From NCBI RefSeq assembly GCF_003428625.2, contig NZ_QVQT02000002.1, positions 62,001 through 126,000 of the forward strand: a stretch of 64,000 nt of DNA, read 5' to 3'. The notes under the pieces are model-generated. The model had not been told where the DNA came from and ran no database searches. It saw only the letters and a list, made by a program, of their open reading frames with translations. Of the stretch, positions 36,982-45,877 are shown one piece after another. The DNA is from Paracidobacterium acidisoli (lineage in GTDB: Bacteria; Acidobacteriota; Terriglobia; Terriglobales; Acidobacteriaceae). A program made the translations under genes and the position numbers. Position 1 is the stretch's first letter; the number at the start of each line of letters is the position of its first letter.

Positions 36982-37596
36982 CTAATCTATATCGGGATAT
37001 TTCACGCTGCAGCCATAAGGCCGCGTATAGGGAATAGCCACGGGCTGTCCGGACATCGCTTCCGTAAGAGCTTCGCTCACATAGTTCTTCGATATCCGGA
37101 TATCGGCTGGATCTGTCGTCGGATGGTCGTCAATAGCGCCCTCATAGATGAGTTTGCCTGAAGGATCGATGACGAACATGTGCGGAGTGGTTTTCGCTTC
37201 GTACTGCCTCCCTATGCCTCCGGCAGGATCAAGGAGCGCAGTCGTCGGATCGGCATGCTCGCGAGAAAGATAAGCGCTTTCTGCCGGGCCGGTCATATAT
37301 CCCTGTTTGCCCGGAGCTGACGAAAGAATGGTAAGCCACACGACATCTTTGGCCGTCCATTCCCTTTGAAGAGCCTGCATATTGCCGCTCTCATAATGTT
37401 TCTGTGTATAGGGACAACCGTTGTTAGTCCATTCCAGAACCACGTATTTGCCGCGATAATCGCTCAGTTTGTGCGTCTTGCCATGAATGTCTGTTCCGGT
37501 AAAATTGGGCGCCGTACTGCCGACGCGGACAGCATAAGCGATCAGAGTAAAAGTCGAGAAGATGACGGCAACGGTGAGAACGGAAAGACGTCGCAT
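36982..37596 (-). CDS. Secreted redoxin (AhpC/TSA, thioredoxin-fold)
   Basis: The 204-residue protein has a signal peptide (MRRLSVLTVAVIFSTFTLIAYA) and the redoxin core 'VGSTAPNFTGTDIHGKTHKLSDYRGKYVVLEW'. Next comes 'NNGCPYTQKHY' with the active Cys61, and 'TPHMFVIDPSGKLIYEG' after it. A single Cys in the C-P-Y-x-x-K context suggests a peroxiredoxin-like or thiol-reductase function in the periplasm; Cys196 near the C-terminus could resolve it. It lies 30 bases downstream of the DsbD-like gene and would receive electrons from it. Confidence 0.85.
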   Translation of the reverse strand: MRRLSVLTVAVIFSTFTLIAYAVRVGSTAPNFTGTDIHGKTHKLSDYRGKYVVLEWTNNGCPYTQKHYESGNMQALQREWTAKDVVWLTILSSAPGKQGYMTGPAESAYLSREHADPTTALLDPAGGIGRQYEAKTTPHMFVIDPSGKLIYEGAIDDHPTTDPADIRISKNYVSEALTEAMSGQPVAIPYTRPYGCSVKYPDID

Positions 37597-37626
37597 GAAA
37601 GGACCTCCTTCTTATCGCGGTATCGG

Positions 37627-39795
37627 TCAACGTACTGACGGACGGACCAGCTGCGCTGATTGTTGCCTGACTTTCGGCAGGGAATCAAGTGCGCTGAAGA
37701 CAATTCCCGGGGTCAATACTTCGGGCAGCAGGCGCGGCTGAGCATTCACGCTGCCGTCATACAGAACATAGGTCGGTATGCCGCTGCGGCCCAGAGCCGC
37801 CAGAGCCTGAGCGATGGACTCATCGTGCCGTGTCCAGTCTGCACGGATAAGAACGATACCACTGTCTTTTAGCCGCTGTTGCACGTCCGGGCGATCAAGC
37901 ACGACTCGTTCGTTTACCTGGCAGCTTAAACACCAGCTGGCTGTGAAGTCGACCAGCATGGGGCGGCCCTGCATGCGGTATTGCTCCACTAATGCAGGCG
38001 AGAAGGGCTGCCAGCTGCTTTTTGCCGTACTGTCTGAGACATGATCCATTGCCGCGGAAGATAGATTCCGCACAGCATAAACCGGAGCTGCAACACTGAG
38101 AATCACAAGCAGAGCTGCGCAGATAGTGGAAAATGGCTTTGCAGGCCAGCGGCCGAGCACCCATCCTGTGATTGCCAGTAACAGAAATCCTGCCAGAAGG
38201 CCGAGGAGTGCATTAGTTCCCGCCAGTTGCGTGAAAAGCCATACGAGCCAGATGATTGTGCCGAAGATCGGCACTGAAACAGCCTGTTTCAGAATCTCCA
38301 TCCACGCGCCGGGCCTGGGCAGAAGCTTTGTCCAGCGCGGGTTATATGCCAGCAGCAGGTAAGGCGCGGCCAGTCCGAGCGCCAGAGCAGTGAAAACTAC
38401 AAAGCTGACCAGTGCAGAGTGGGAGAGTGCGTAACCGATCGCAGCCCCCATAAAGGGAGCTGTGCACGGAGTGGCTACCACCATAGCCAGTACGCCGGTG
38501 AAGAAGCTGCCCGCATAGCCGCCCTTATTCGCGAGGCTGCCGCCGGCGCTGGTCAGGGACAAGCCGATTTCGAACTGACCGGCGAGAGAGAGTCCCAGGA
38601 AGAAGAGCAGAAGCGCCATCACCGCGATAAAGGTGGGTGACTGAAACTGAAATCCCCAGCCAAGCTGCTGGCCTGCGCCGCGCAGAATCAAAAGCAAAGC
38701 CACGACGGCCCAGAATGAAGCAACAATGCCGAGCGTATAGACCCAGCCGTGCAGGCGCATCTGCCGCCGTTCATGCTGTGAGGAATTTACAAGAGCGAGT
38801 CCCTTTATGAAGAGAACGGGGAAGACACACGGCATCAGATTAAGGATGATGCCGCCGAGAAAGGCAAAACCAGCAATCTTTATGAGAGTTCCAGGACCAC
38901 CTTCTGTCAGGCCAGCAGCGGCTGGCGCATCCGGAATTCTGCCTGGTACCGCGTGAATCTCATATGTTTTTCCGTTCGGAAAGACAACCAGGCCGTGAAG
39001 CTCTTTGGGGGAAGACTGGATATTGTCATCTTTGGTAAGGGTGAGCGCGATACCGCTGGACAATGGCTTAGCTGGTTGCGGTGCTGCATTGGCAATGATG
39101 GTCTGGTCGAATGGGAAAAACTCCGCAGAGCTTTCGCGCGAACCAGTCTGCACGGCCAGAGTAAATTCCTTTGACGTGCTGGAGAAGGTAGCTTTATCGG
39201 TTGCCGGCAAAGGTTGTGGCATAGTTCCGGCAAATCGCGTGAAAAGTACCTTCGCCGAAGCGTCTTCTTCTGCAGACGATGGCGGTGCAGCAAGTACCTT
39301 GCGCGTCAGAGCTACTTCCGCTTTTCCAGGAAGGCATACTTCCCGGCAAACCAGCCAGCTCACTTTTGCTGCGATAACTGCTGTTGATCCGGCCGGCCTG
39401 AAGTTCTCTGCAACCTGCATGGGGACAGGAAAGAGCACCTCATGCTCGTAGCCGAAGTCCATCAGTGGCCCAAGAGGAAGGCGCCGGGGAGTCGGAAATT
39501 GTATAGGACTGGCCGTTACACCGGCCGGCAGCGTCCATTGAGCAGAGGGTGGTTCTCCGGAATCGCCAGCATTGGTCCAGTAAACATGCCATCCTGACTC
39601 CAGCCTGAAGTAAAGGCCTGCGTGAAAACTTTCTCCGGGATAGATTGCTTCCGCAGGGGATACCAGTTCCAAAGTCAGATGCTGAGAGTCAGCAGACGGA
39701 CCGGGTGCAGAAGCCGGGGTCGCCGCGTCTGCCTGCAGGACGGCGAATAAGACTCCCACAAAGATCAGCAGAGCGAACTGAAGCCGCGTGCGCAT
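37627..39795 (-). CDS. DsbD-like thiol:disulfide interchange protein
   Basis: The 722-residue protein passes electrons from cytoplasmic thioredoxin to the periplasm. A signal peptide (1-25) precedes an N-terminal DsbD-alpha-like domain with Cys150 and Cys154 (VCREVC). Next is a membrane domain of about eight helices with the transfer cysteines Cys323 (NLMPCVFPV) and Cys444 (ATPCTAPFMG), then a C-terminal thioredoxin domain with Cys622 and Cys625 in WCLSC. The long N-terminal domain makes it closer to the ScsB/DsbD type seen in many non-enteric bacteria. Gene order CoA-binding, dsbD-like, redoxin suggests one leftward transcript. Confidence 0.92.
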   Translation of the reverse strand: MRTRLQFALLIFVGVLFAVLQADAATPASAPGPSADSQHLTLELVSPAEAIYPGESFHAGLYFRLESGWHVYWTNAGDSGEPPSAQWTLPAGVTASPIQFPTPRRLPLGPLMDFGYEHEVLFPVPMQVAENFRPAGSTAVIAAKVSWLVCREVCLPGKAEVALTRKVLAAPPSSAEEDASAKVLFTRFAGTMPQPLPATDKATFSSTSKEFTLAVQTGSRESSAEFFPFDQTIIANAAPQPAKPLSSGIALTLTKDDNIQSSPKELHGLVVFPNGKTYEIHAVPGRIPDAPAAAGLTEGGPGTLIKIAGFAFLGGIILNLMPCVFPVLFIKGLALVNSSQHERRQMRLHGWVYTLGIVASFWAVVALLLILRGAGQQLGWGFQFQSPTFIAVMALLLFFLGLSLAGQFEIGLSLTSAGGSLANKGGYAGSFFTGVLAMVVATPCTAPFMGAAIGYALSHSALVSFVVFTALALGLAAPYLLLAYNPRWTKLLPRPGAWMEILKQAVSVPIFGTIIWLVWLFTQLAGTNALLGLLAGFLLLAITGWVLGRWPAKPFSTICAALLVILSVAAPVYAVRNLSSAAMDHVSDSTAKSSWQPFSPALVEQYRMQGRPMLVDFTASWCLSCQVNERVVLDRPDVQQRLKDSGIVLIRADWTRHDESIAQALAALGRSGIPTYVLYDGSVNAQPRLLPEVLTPGIVFSALDSLPKVRQQSAQLVRPSVR

Positions 39796-39805
39796 GTGTA
39801 TAGCG

Positions 39806-40264
39806 CTATTTTACGCGTTCCGGATGTCCGGACCATCCTGCGGCCATGCGCTCCTGCAGGATGCAGCGATCCATAACGACTTTAATGCCTGCAGTTTCAG
39901 CCGTGGCGGCAGCTTCCGGGTGGCCTGCACCCTCCTGCAGCCACAGATAGGCAAGCTTCAGGCGAATCACATCTTTCACGATTTCAGGAACAAATTCCGG
40001 CGCACGAAAGACGTTTACGAGCTGAATCTGATTTTCACCAAGCGCTTCGACGGCCTCATCCAGGGTCGGATAAGCCTTCTCTCCGAGCACATTTTCAATA
40101 GCGGGATTTACCGGAATAATTCTGTAACCACGGGATTGCATAAATCGCGAGACACCAAGGCTCGCGCGGTCTTCGCGATTGCTCAGACCGATGACGGCGA
40201 TGGTCTCTGTTTTATCGAGGATTTCGCGGATTGTTTCCGGCTCATTCAACAGCAGATCTCCCAA
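39806..40264 (-). CDS. CoA-binding domain protein (YccU-like)
   Basis: The 152-residue protein is one CoA-binding Rossmann domain: 'TIAVIGLSNREDRASLGVSRFMQSRGYRIIPVNPA', 'VLGEKAYPTLDEAVE' and 'AYLWLQEGAGHPEAAATAETAGIKVVMDRCILQE'. This matches the succinyl-CoA-synthetase-like CoA-binding family. Its physiological role is undefined. It lies 10 bases upstream of the dsbD-like gene on the same strand, and is divergent from the next gene by 213 bases. Confidence 0.9.
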   Translation of the reverse strand: MGDLLLNEPETIREILDKTETIAVIGLSNREDRASLGVSRFMQSRGYRIIPVNPAIENVLGEKAYPTLDEAVEALGENQIQLVNVFRAPEFVPEIVKDVIRLKLAYLWLQEGAGHPEAAATAETAGIKVVMDRCILQERMAAGWSGHPERVK

Positions 40265-40477
40265 TCGACTTCATACAGCATACAGAGTGTGCAAAACGAA
40301 AGGTATGCTGCGGTTTTGGCGTCCGGTATCCATCTTTGTTCCGATGTAATTTTCTACTGGAATTTTGCCGCGACGGCGTTCATGAGGCCGGAATGCAAGT
40401 TTACTATTCAGTAAAAGCTTTTCGGCATAAATGAGTTTGCCGATGGAGCGAATTTTCATGCAGTGAGGTAACGCAGA

Positions 40478-40801
40478 ATGTCCAGCGTTCCGGGATTCAA
40501 CCCACAGAGCGAACAGCAACAGACGGCCTACATCATCTCTGGCGAAGATGTATTTCGCGTCACAGCGGACAACATTGTCCAGGCCATTGCAGGGGCAAAT
40601 GACGCAGCATTCGAAGGTGTCGCCAAGCTGAAGGCTGCTGCGGCACTGGTTCAGCTCACCAATACCTACAACGAGCGGCCAAGCGAACTGCGCCAGATGG
40701 CACGCGAGCTTGCAGCGGAAGGTATGCGCCTGCTGGCGCAGGTAAAAACCGCCGCGCCCACCTCAGCCGAAGGAGACCGGCCTTTTCTGGCTACAGCCTG
40801 A
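40478..40801 (+). CDS. Small cytoplasmic protein of unknown function
   Basis: The 107-residue protein (MSSVPGFNPQSEQQQTAYII...) is soluble and, after a Gln-rich N-terminus, mainly helical ('VTADNIVQAIAGANDAAFEGVAKLKAAAALVQL'). No family is recognised. It precedes the pseudokinase gene by 120 bases in the same direction, so a shared transcript is possible. Codon use matches its neighbours and the reading frame is clean, which favours a real gene. Confidence 0.6.
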   Translation: MSSVPGFNPQSEQQQTAYIISGEDVFRVTADNIVQAIAGANDAAFEGVAKLKAAAALVQLTNTYNERPSELRQMARELAAEGMRLLAQVKTAAPTSAEGDRPFLATA

Positions 40802-40921
40802 GCGACAGGGACAGACAAGAATCGAAAGAATTCAAATTCCCAGCTCCTCGCAATCATTCTGCTTAACACCCCGCCGCAAATGATCTGCCGAAGAGTTCTT
40901 TCGTAGTGCCGAGTAGTTTCG

Positions 40922-42400
40922 GTGGAGTCATCAAAGAAAATGAGATTGTCTCGTGTAAAGCATCCGGTCTTATGGAACGATCTGGAGGGCTATCTTCTGG
41001 CCGGACGTTACCGGCTGAACCGGCTAATGCGCTCAGAAGGCCGTCTGGCGTGGTTCGATACGGAAAAAGATGAGCAGGGCCGGTGCGCTGTGGTAAGTGT
41101 CACCGAGGTCCTGAATGACGAAGGCCCATTACTGAAAAAGCTGCAGGCTGCATCGCGGATTCAGCATGCTCATGTGGTTGCCATTCAGGATGTAGGGATA
41201 GCAAAAATCGGTGAGGTTCCACTGGTCTATGCCGTTATGGAGCCAGTTGAGCAGAATCTCGACGACATTTTGCGGCAGAGGACGCTGACAACAGCGGAAA
41301 CCCGGCAGATCGTCAATGCGCTGGTGTCCGGTCTCGGTGCCGTTCATGAGAAAGGTCTCGTGCATGGAAAAGTGGATGCATCCAGCGTCGTGGCCTCCGG
41401 CGAGACGGTAAAGCTGCGCATTGATTGTCTTCAGCAGGTTGACGTTGGCGCTGAGTTCGAGAGCTGCGCGGCAGAAGATCTGCATGGGATCAGCAGAATC
41501 ATTGGGCGAGCTCTGCCGAAGCGTGAGCAAAAAAGCGGGGGTCCTGCTCAGGTAACTCCAATTTCGGTGCCCACGGCAGGCGTGATTCGGCACGAAGTCA
41601 ATATGCGTGTAAATACACCTGCACCGATTGTTTCGCGCGGAGAAGATGCGGAGAAACTGCCGGCGGTGACACCAGCATCTGTCGATCGATCATTTCAGGC
41701 AATGCCTGCATCGTCGAAAGATCCGATTACGGAGCTTCCGGCGAGCCTGGTGGAAGCGGCAAGGGTGGTGTCCGGGGAGGAGACCGGGCGTCGCGCGCCC
41801 TCTGCGCTTCCGGCGGAATCATCAGATGATGATCAGGAAGCGCAGCAGGGAGAGATCCTCCGGAAGCTCCGGCAGTGGCGGCAAACATGGACCAGCAGCT
41901 CAATGACGCGCAGAAGTGCTCCCCTGATTATCGGAGTTGCCGTGCTGTTGTTGATCGGCGTGGCGGTGGTGATGTGGAGTGCTTTGCATCACACGACTTC
42001 CGCAGCGATCAAGTCTGAACAGTCAGCAATTCCGGCACAAGCTATGCCGCAACCCATGGTTGCTCGGCCTGTGGGGAGGCCGGTGTCGGAGATTGCTCAA
42101 CAGCCGGGACCCGCTCAGAACTGGCGTGTGGTGGTCTGGACCTATGGTCTGCGGAGCGAGGCGGAGCAAAAAGTTAGTGCGCTGGCTCAGAAGTATCCAC
42201 AATTCACTGCGGAAGTGTTTTCTCCGAATGGAGGCAAACCCTATCTCGTGACTCTGGGCGGATGGATGAGCCGGGAGCAATCGATGCAGTTGAGGGCAAA
42301 GGCTGTTCGTGCCGGGCTGCCGCGAGACAGTTATGCGCGCAACTACCGGGTTCATACGGTAACTGTGGCGACGGGGGGCAATACGATCCCGTTAAAATAG
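40922..42400 (+). CDS. Membrane pseudokinase with C-terminal SPOR-like domain
   Basis: Residues about 22-200 of this 492-residue protein follow the order of a Pkn2-type kinase domain ('YLLAGRYRLNRLMRSEGRLAWFD', 'LHVVAIQDVG' region, 'LVYAVMEPVEQNLDDIL', 'GLGAVHEKGLVHGKVDASSVV'). However, the VAIK Lys is replaced (AVVSV), HRDLKPxN has become HGKVDASSV (148-156), and no DFG is seen. It is therefore a likely inactive pseudokinase. A low-complexity linker, one membrane helix (about 340-360) and a C-terminal SPOR-like domain ('NWRVVVWTYGLRSEAEQKVSAL', 'GGKPYLVTLGGWMSREQS') follow. SPOR domains bind denuded peptidoglycan. The start is GTG 40922 or ATG 40940; both lack a clear ribosome binding site. 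Confidence 0.75.
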   Translation: MESSKKMRLSRVKHPVLWNDLEGYLLAGRYRLNRLMRSEGRLAWFDTEKDEQGRCAVVSVTEVLNDEGPLLKKLQAASRIQHAHVVAIQDVGIAKIGEVPLVYAVMEPVEQNLDDILRQRTLTTAETRQIVNALVSGLGAVHEKGLVHGKVDASSVVASGETVKLRIDCLQQVDVGAEFESCAAEDLHGISRIIGRALPKREQKSGGPAQVTPISVPTAGVIRHEVNMRVNTPAPIVSRGEDAEKLPAVTPASVDRSFQAMPASSKDPITELPASLVEAARVVSGEETGRRAPSALPAESSDDDQEAQQGEILRKLRQWRQTWTSSSMTRRSAPLIIGVAVLLLIGVAVVMWSALHHTTSAAIKSEQSAIPAQAMPQPMVARPVGRPVSEIAQQPGPAQNWRVVVWTYGLRSEAEQKVSALAQKYPQFTAEVFSPNGGKPYLVTLGGWMSREQSMQLRAKAVRAGLPRDSYARNYRVHTVTVATGGNTIPLK

Positions 42401-42413
42401 CCTCTTGCCGGTG

Positions 42414-43139
42414 ATGACCGAACTCAATTCTCTGCAGGTTGTTCTGGTGCGGACGCGTAATCCGCTCAATATCGGTGCGGCTGCGCGAGCCATGAACAAT
42501 TTCGGATTCTCGCGGCTTCGCGTGGTCCATCCCTATGAAGTCTCTTTTCGCGAAGCGCAGTCCGCCGTGGGTGCAGCCGATCTGTTAAAGGAAGCCGAAG
42601 AATTCGGCAGCATTGCCGATGCTGTTGCGGATTGCTCGCTGATTGTCGGCACAACGGCAGTGGGACACCGAGAGATCGTGCATCCATTGTTGCGGCTGGA
42701 GCAGGGCGGCGCAGAAATACGAAAGCGGCTGACTTCCGGCAAAGTCGCTTTGCTCTTTGGCTCGGAAAAGCACGGGTTATCAAAAGGGGATCTCAGCCAC
42801 TGCGACTGGCTGATGCATATCCCGATGCACGCTGAAAACAGCTCGATGAATCTGGGGCAGGCTGTGGCCGTGTGTCTTTACGAGATCGTACGCGATGACA
42901 ACGCTTCCGCTCGTTGTGAAGAGCCATTTGAATACGCGGAAGCGGGCGATCTGGAACGGCTGACCGGGATGCTGGCTGAAACTCTCGCGGAAAGCGGCTA
43001 CATCAAGGCTGGTACAGAAACGAGCAGCGTCGAGAAGATTCGCCGCCTTGTTCGCCGTCTGCAGTGCAATTCGGAAGATGCACGAATTCTGACTGGAATG
43101 CTGGCGAAGATTCGGTCCAGGATCAGCCGGGCCCGGTAG
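42414..43139 (+). CDS. TrmJ-like RNA 2'-O-methyltransferase
   Basis: From ATG 42414 the product is 241 residues, with SPOUT motifs 'VVLVRTRNPLNIGAAARAMNNFGFSRLRVVHP', 'LIVGTTAVGHR', 'ALLFGSEKHGLSKGDLSHCDWLMHIPM' and 'SSMNLGQAVAVCLYEI'. This is the TrmJ family, whose best-known members methylate ribose at tRNA position 32. A TTG start at 42405 would add three residues. A short helical C-terminal tail is TrmJ-like. It follows the pseudokinase gene by 13 bases, hinting at one transcript. Confidence 0.9.
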   Translation: MTELNSLQVVLVRTRNPLNIGAAARAMNNFGFSRLRVVHPYEVSFREAQSAVGAADLLKEAEEFGSIADAVADCSLIVGTTAVGHREIVHPLLRLEQGGAEIRKRLTSGKVALLFGSEKHGLSKGDLSHCDWLMHIPMHAENSSMNLGQAVAVCLYEIVRDDNASARCEEPFEYAEAGDLERLTGMLAETLAESGYIKAGTETSSVEKIRRLVRRLQCNSEDARILTGMLAKIRSRISRAR

Positions 43140-43295
43140 AAACAGAGGACGTTCTACAGCGTTTGTGACGCCGGATCTCCTTCAGAAGCCATCGGCTTTA
43201 TCGCACTGAAACATTCCTGCTGCATCTTACGTATCGAAGAGAGGATGCCTCGCCGGGTCACATTTGTCTGCGTGAGGCAGGCCAAAGGAGAAGGC

Positions 43296-44093
43296 ATGAC
43301 TCCGCAGGAAGCACAGATGTTGCAGGACCTGGTGCAGAAAGTCCAGGGAACACAACTTACGGAAAAGGACCCTGACGCAGAGGCGTTGCTCGAGGACGGC
43401 CTCGCGCGCGATCCGGATGCGATTTACAAGCTGGCGCAAACCGTTCTGATTCAGAACATCGCGCTCGATCAGGCGCGGGCACAGCTTCAGCAGCTTCGCC
43501 AGCAGCAGACGTTACAGCCTCCGCCGGCGCGGGCGACCAGCTTCCTGGGCGGATTGCTGCATCGCAATGCACCGCCTGCGCAGCAGGCCTATGCGCAGGA
43601 GCAGCAGGGTTACCAGCAGGTTCCGCCGCAATACACACAGGCACCTCCGCAGTATGCTGCGGCTCCTCCTGTTTATGGACAGCCGGGGCCGGGCGCCGCG
43701 GGTGGATTTCTGCGGTCGGCGGCAACGACGGCGGCGGGAGTTGCGGGAGGCATGCTGGCCTTTGAGGGGGTTGAATCCCTGATTCACGGTTTTGAGCACG
43801 GCGGCGGTTATGGAGGCGGCTGGGGTGGCGGCGCAGGATATCCCGGCGCTCCCGGTGAAGAGACCGTGATCAACAACTACTACGAGTCACCGCAGCAGGA
43901 CAACTACGGAACGAACGGTCCCGATGAGCAGCCTCAGGGACCGTTCGATGCCTCCTCCGATATCAGCGGTCCGGACGAACAGCCGCAGGGACCGTATGAC
44001 GACAACTCCGGCGGCGACACCGGTGACGATCAGAGCTATGTCGACGATTCCGGCGGGGGAGACTTCAGCGGAAGCGGAGACGATTACAGCTGA
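43296..44093 (+). CDS. DUF2076 domain protein
   Basis: The 265-residue protein begins with the DUF2076 pattern 'MTPQEAQMLQDLVQKVQGTQL', 'DPDAEALLEDGLARDPDAIYKLAQTVLIQNIAL' and 'FLGGLLHR'. The rest is low-complexity: Gln/Pro/Tyr-rich, Gly-rich with a hydrophobic 'AAGVAGGMLAFEGVESLIHGF', then Asp/Ser/Gly-rich with the repeated GPDEQPQGP (two copies). DUF2076 proteins are of unknown function and often found as predicted periplasmic ligand-binding proteins. ATG 43296 follows AAAGGAG by seven bases. Its last 10 bases overlap the end of the gene on the other strand. Confidence 0.85.
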   Translation: MTPQEAQMLQDLVQKVQGTQLTEKDPDAEALLEDGLARDPDAIYKLAQTVLIQNIALDQARAQLQQLRQQQTLQPPPARATSFLGGLLHRNAPPAQQAYAQEQQGYQQVPPQYTQAPPQYAAAPPVYGQPGPGAAGGFLRSAATTAAGVAGGMLAFEGVESLIHGFEHGGGYGGGWGGGAGYPGAPGEETVINNYYESPQQDNYGTNGPDEQPQGPFDASSDISGPDEQPQGPYDDNSGGDTGDDQSYVDDSGGGDFSGSGDDYS

Positions 44094-45046
44094 GCGGGCG
44101 CTGGTTCATCCCGGAGGCCGGCCAGCTGCGCCGAACTGCCATCGGAGTGGATCAGCATCTGAATGGCCTGGCGGAAATCGACGGGAGAGGGGAGCGGCGA
44201 AAAGCTGCTCTCCTCTTCGGTGAGCTGGATGCTGAGAGACTTGACGAGCAGCGCCCGGCCGGTCAGATTCAGCTTCAGACGGGTGATCGCCCACTGGTGA
44301 CTGCCCACTTCAGACTGTTCCAGCAGCACCGTGCCTCCCTTGTGCAGGCGGCCCAGAACACCCCAGCCAAAATCAACATCGTCAATCAGGTGGCCTTCGA
44401 TGCGCGTAATACGCTGCTGGCCGGGATCGATCCACATTTCGCCCGCCATGCCGCGCAGGATATTCGCTTCGAGGTTGGGCGGATCGAAGTCCGGCTTCGG
44501 TGAAAAGGTGAAGCGGCGGCACTGTCCCGAAGGGCAGGGGGTCATACCCTCATCCCGATAGAGGAAGGCATCGGGCAGCAGGCGGATGATGCCGTTGACG
44601 CGATCGGTGTCTTCCTGCTCCCGCTTGCGGCGATGCTCCTGCAGCTCAGGATGCTCCCTCAGATATTCGAGGCGTCCCACCTCGGCCTGCATGGCGTCGG
44701 GGCTGAGAGGTTTCCCGTTGACTGCGATGAGGCGGGCCACGTCGCCGTTTCGGGTTTCGATGATTTCGCGGGTCGTATCGCGGCGGTCATCGATTTTGCG
44801 CAGCTGAAAGCGGAGGGGCGTGTGCTCCCGGACTGCGGCAAGCTCGTTCTGTGTGGCGATGCGCACGAGAGCAACCGGGGCCTCATCAGCGGCAGAGGAC
44901 TGCGGCGGTGCGGCCGGAGCCTGCTGCGCAAAGGTACCCGGGGCAGCGGGAATCAGAAAGAAGAAGAACAGACCAGCAAGGTGCCTAAAGCGCACAAAGG
45001 TTCTCCTGCCTGGAACGATTCTGCCCTGATTGTGGTGTATGCACAT
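44084..45046 (-). CDS. Secreted protein of unknown function
   Basis: The 320-residue protein has a long N-terminal signal sequence ending near TFAQQ and an Ala/Pro linker. It continues into a beta-rich domain with 'LRKIDDRRDTTREIIETRNGDVARLIAVNGKPLSP', 'KPDFDPPNLEANILRGMAGEMWIDPGQQRITRIEGHLIDDVDFGWGVLGRLHKGG' and 'SQWAITRLKLNLTGRALLV'-like text. The repeated 'W' and 'G' with alternating hydrophobic residues suggest a LolA-type open barrel, but no named family is certain. It overlaps the DUF2076 gene tail to tail by ten bases. Confidence 0.75.
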   Translation of the reverse strand: MCIHHNQGRIVPGRRTFVRFRHLAGLFFFFLIPAAPGTFAQQAPAAPPQSSAADEAPVALVRIATQNELAAVREHTPLRFQLRKIDDRRDTTREIIETRNGDVARLIAVNGKPLSPDAMQAEVGRLEYLREHPELQEHRRKREQEDTDRVNGIIRLLPDAFLYRDEGMTPCPSGQCRRFTFSPKPDFDPPNLEANILRGMAGEMWIDPGQQRITRIEGHLIDDVDFGWGVLGRLHKGGTVLLEQSEVGSHQWAITRLKLNLTGRALLVKSLSIQLTEEESSFSPLPSPVDFRQAIQMLIHSDGSSAQLAGLRDEPAPAQL

Positions 45047-45146
45047 CCTGTTAGACGGATTACCGGCGCTCGAGGTTTATCCGGGCGGCAACCGGCCATC
45101 CGAATGCCTCTTTTCAGCGGTCGGCGCGCGTGCTTAGAATAGTTGC

Positions 45147-45746
45147 ATGGGCTTCGCAGTACGTCTTCGCCGGGGACTTGTCCCCGTTCTGGCCGGATCG
45201 TTATCGGTCTTCCTTCTGACAGTTTCGCTTCACGCACAGGCACGCCGGGGACGGAAGTACACGCCTCCGCCGCCGACCTGCAGGATTACGGTCACCGTGG
45301 TGAAGGGCGAAAACGGCAAGCCGGTGGAGAGCGCCGCCGTCGTGTTTCACCCCATCCGCGACAACAAGGATGAGGGCGGCATGGAGCTGAAGACGAACGA
45401 AGACGGCCAGGCGATCCTGGACGTGATCCCGATCGGCGATACGCTTCGTCTGCAGGTCATCAAGAGCGGGTATCAGACCTTCGGGAACGATTATCCGATC
45501 AAGGCGGATACGAAGGAGATTGTGATCCATCTGCAGTCACCGTCCCGTCAGTACTCGATCTACGAAAAGCACAATCCTGCGGCGCAGCAGGGTGGGCCAC
45601 CGCAACAGCCAGCGGCAAAGCCGGCTCCGGAGAATAATGACAGCAAGAGTCCGGATGCGAAGAATCAGACCAGCGACCGGAGTAAGGATCAGACGGGCAG
45701 CCAGCAGGACGCTCAGAGCAGCTCCGGCTCACAGCCCAGTCACTGA
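45147..45746 (+). CDS. Secreted carboxypeptidase-regulatory-like domain protein
   Basis: The 199-residue protein has an N-terminal signal peptide cut after SLHAQA. It is followed by one CarboxypepD-regulatory-like (CnaB-type) beta-sandwich: 'CRITVTVVKGENGKPVESAAVVFHPI', 'LKTNEDGQAILDVIPIGDTLRLQVIKSGYQTFGNDYPI'. A Gln/Pro/Asn/Ser-rich tail of about 60 residues follows. Such domains are very common in acidobacterial secreted proteins. Role unknown. Confidence 0.85.
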   Translation: MGFAVRLRRGLVPVLAGSLSVFLLTVSLHAQARRGRKYTPPPPTCRITVTVVKGENGKPVESAAVVFHPIRDNKDEGGMELKTNEDGQAILDVIPIGDTLRLQVIKSGYQTFGNDYPIKADTKEIVIHLQSPSRQYSIYEKHNPAAQQGGPPQQPAAKPAPENNDSKSPDAKNQTSDRSKDQTGSQQDAQSSSGSQPSH

Positions 45747-45805
45747 GCTTCATACCGGATACCGGGACGAACATCCCTGCTTCTTGTTTGATTTTTTCTT
45801 CCTTT

Positions 45806-45877
45806 CCGTAAGTGCCCTGTTTTCAACACGTCGAGTTGGCATGAACTAGCTATGTGACGGAAAACAGAGCACTTCGG
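45806..45877. repeat. Imperfect inverted repeat with 35-base loop
   Basis: Left arm CCGTAAGTGCCCTGTTTTC (45806-45824) pairs with right arm GAAAACAGAGCACTTCGG (45860-45877), with one mismatch and one indel. It could be the ends of a small non-autonomous element or a structured 3' end of the upstream gene. Confidence 0.55.
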
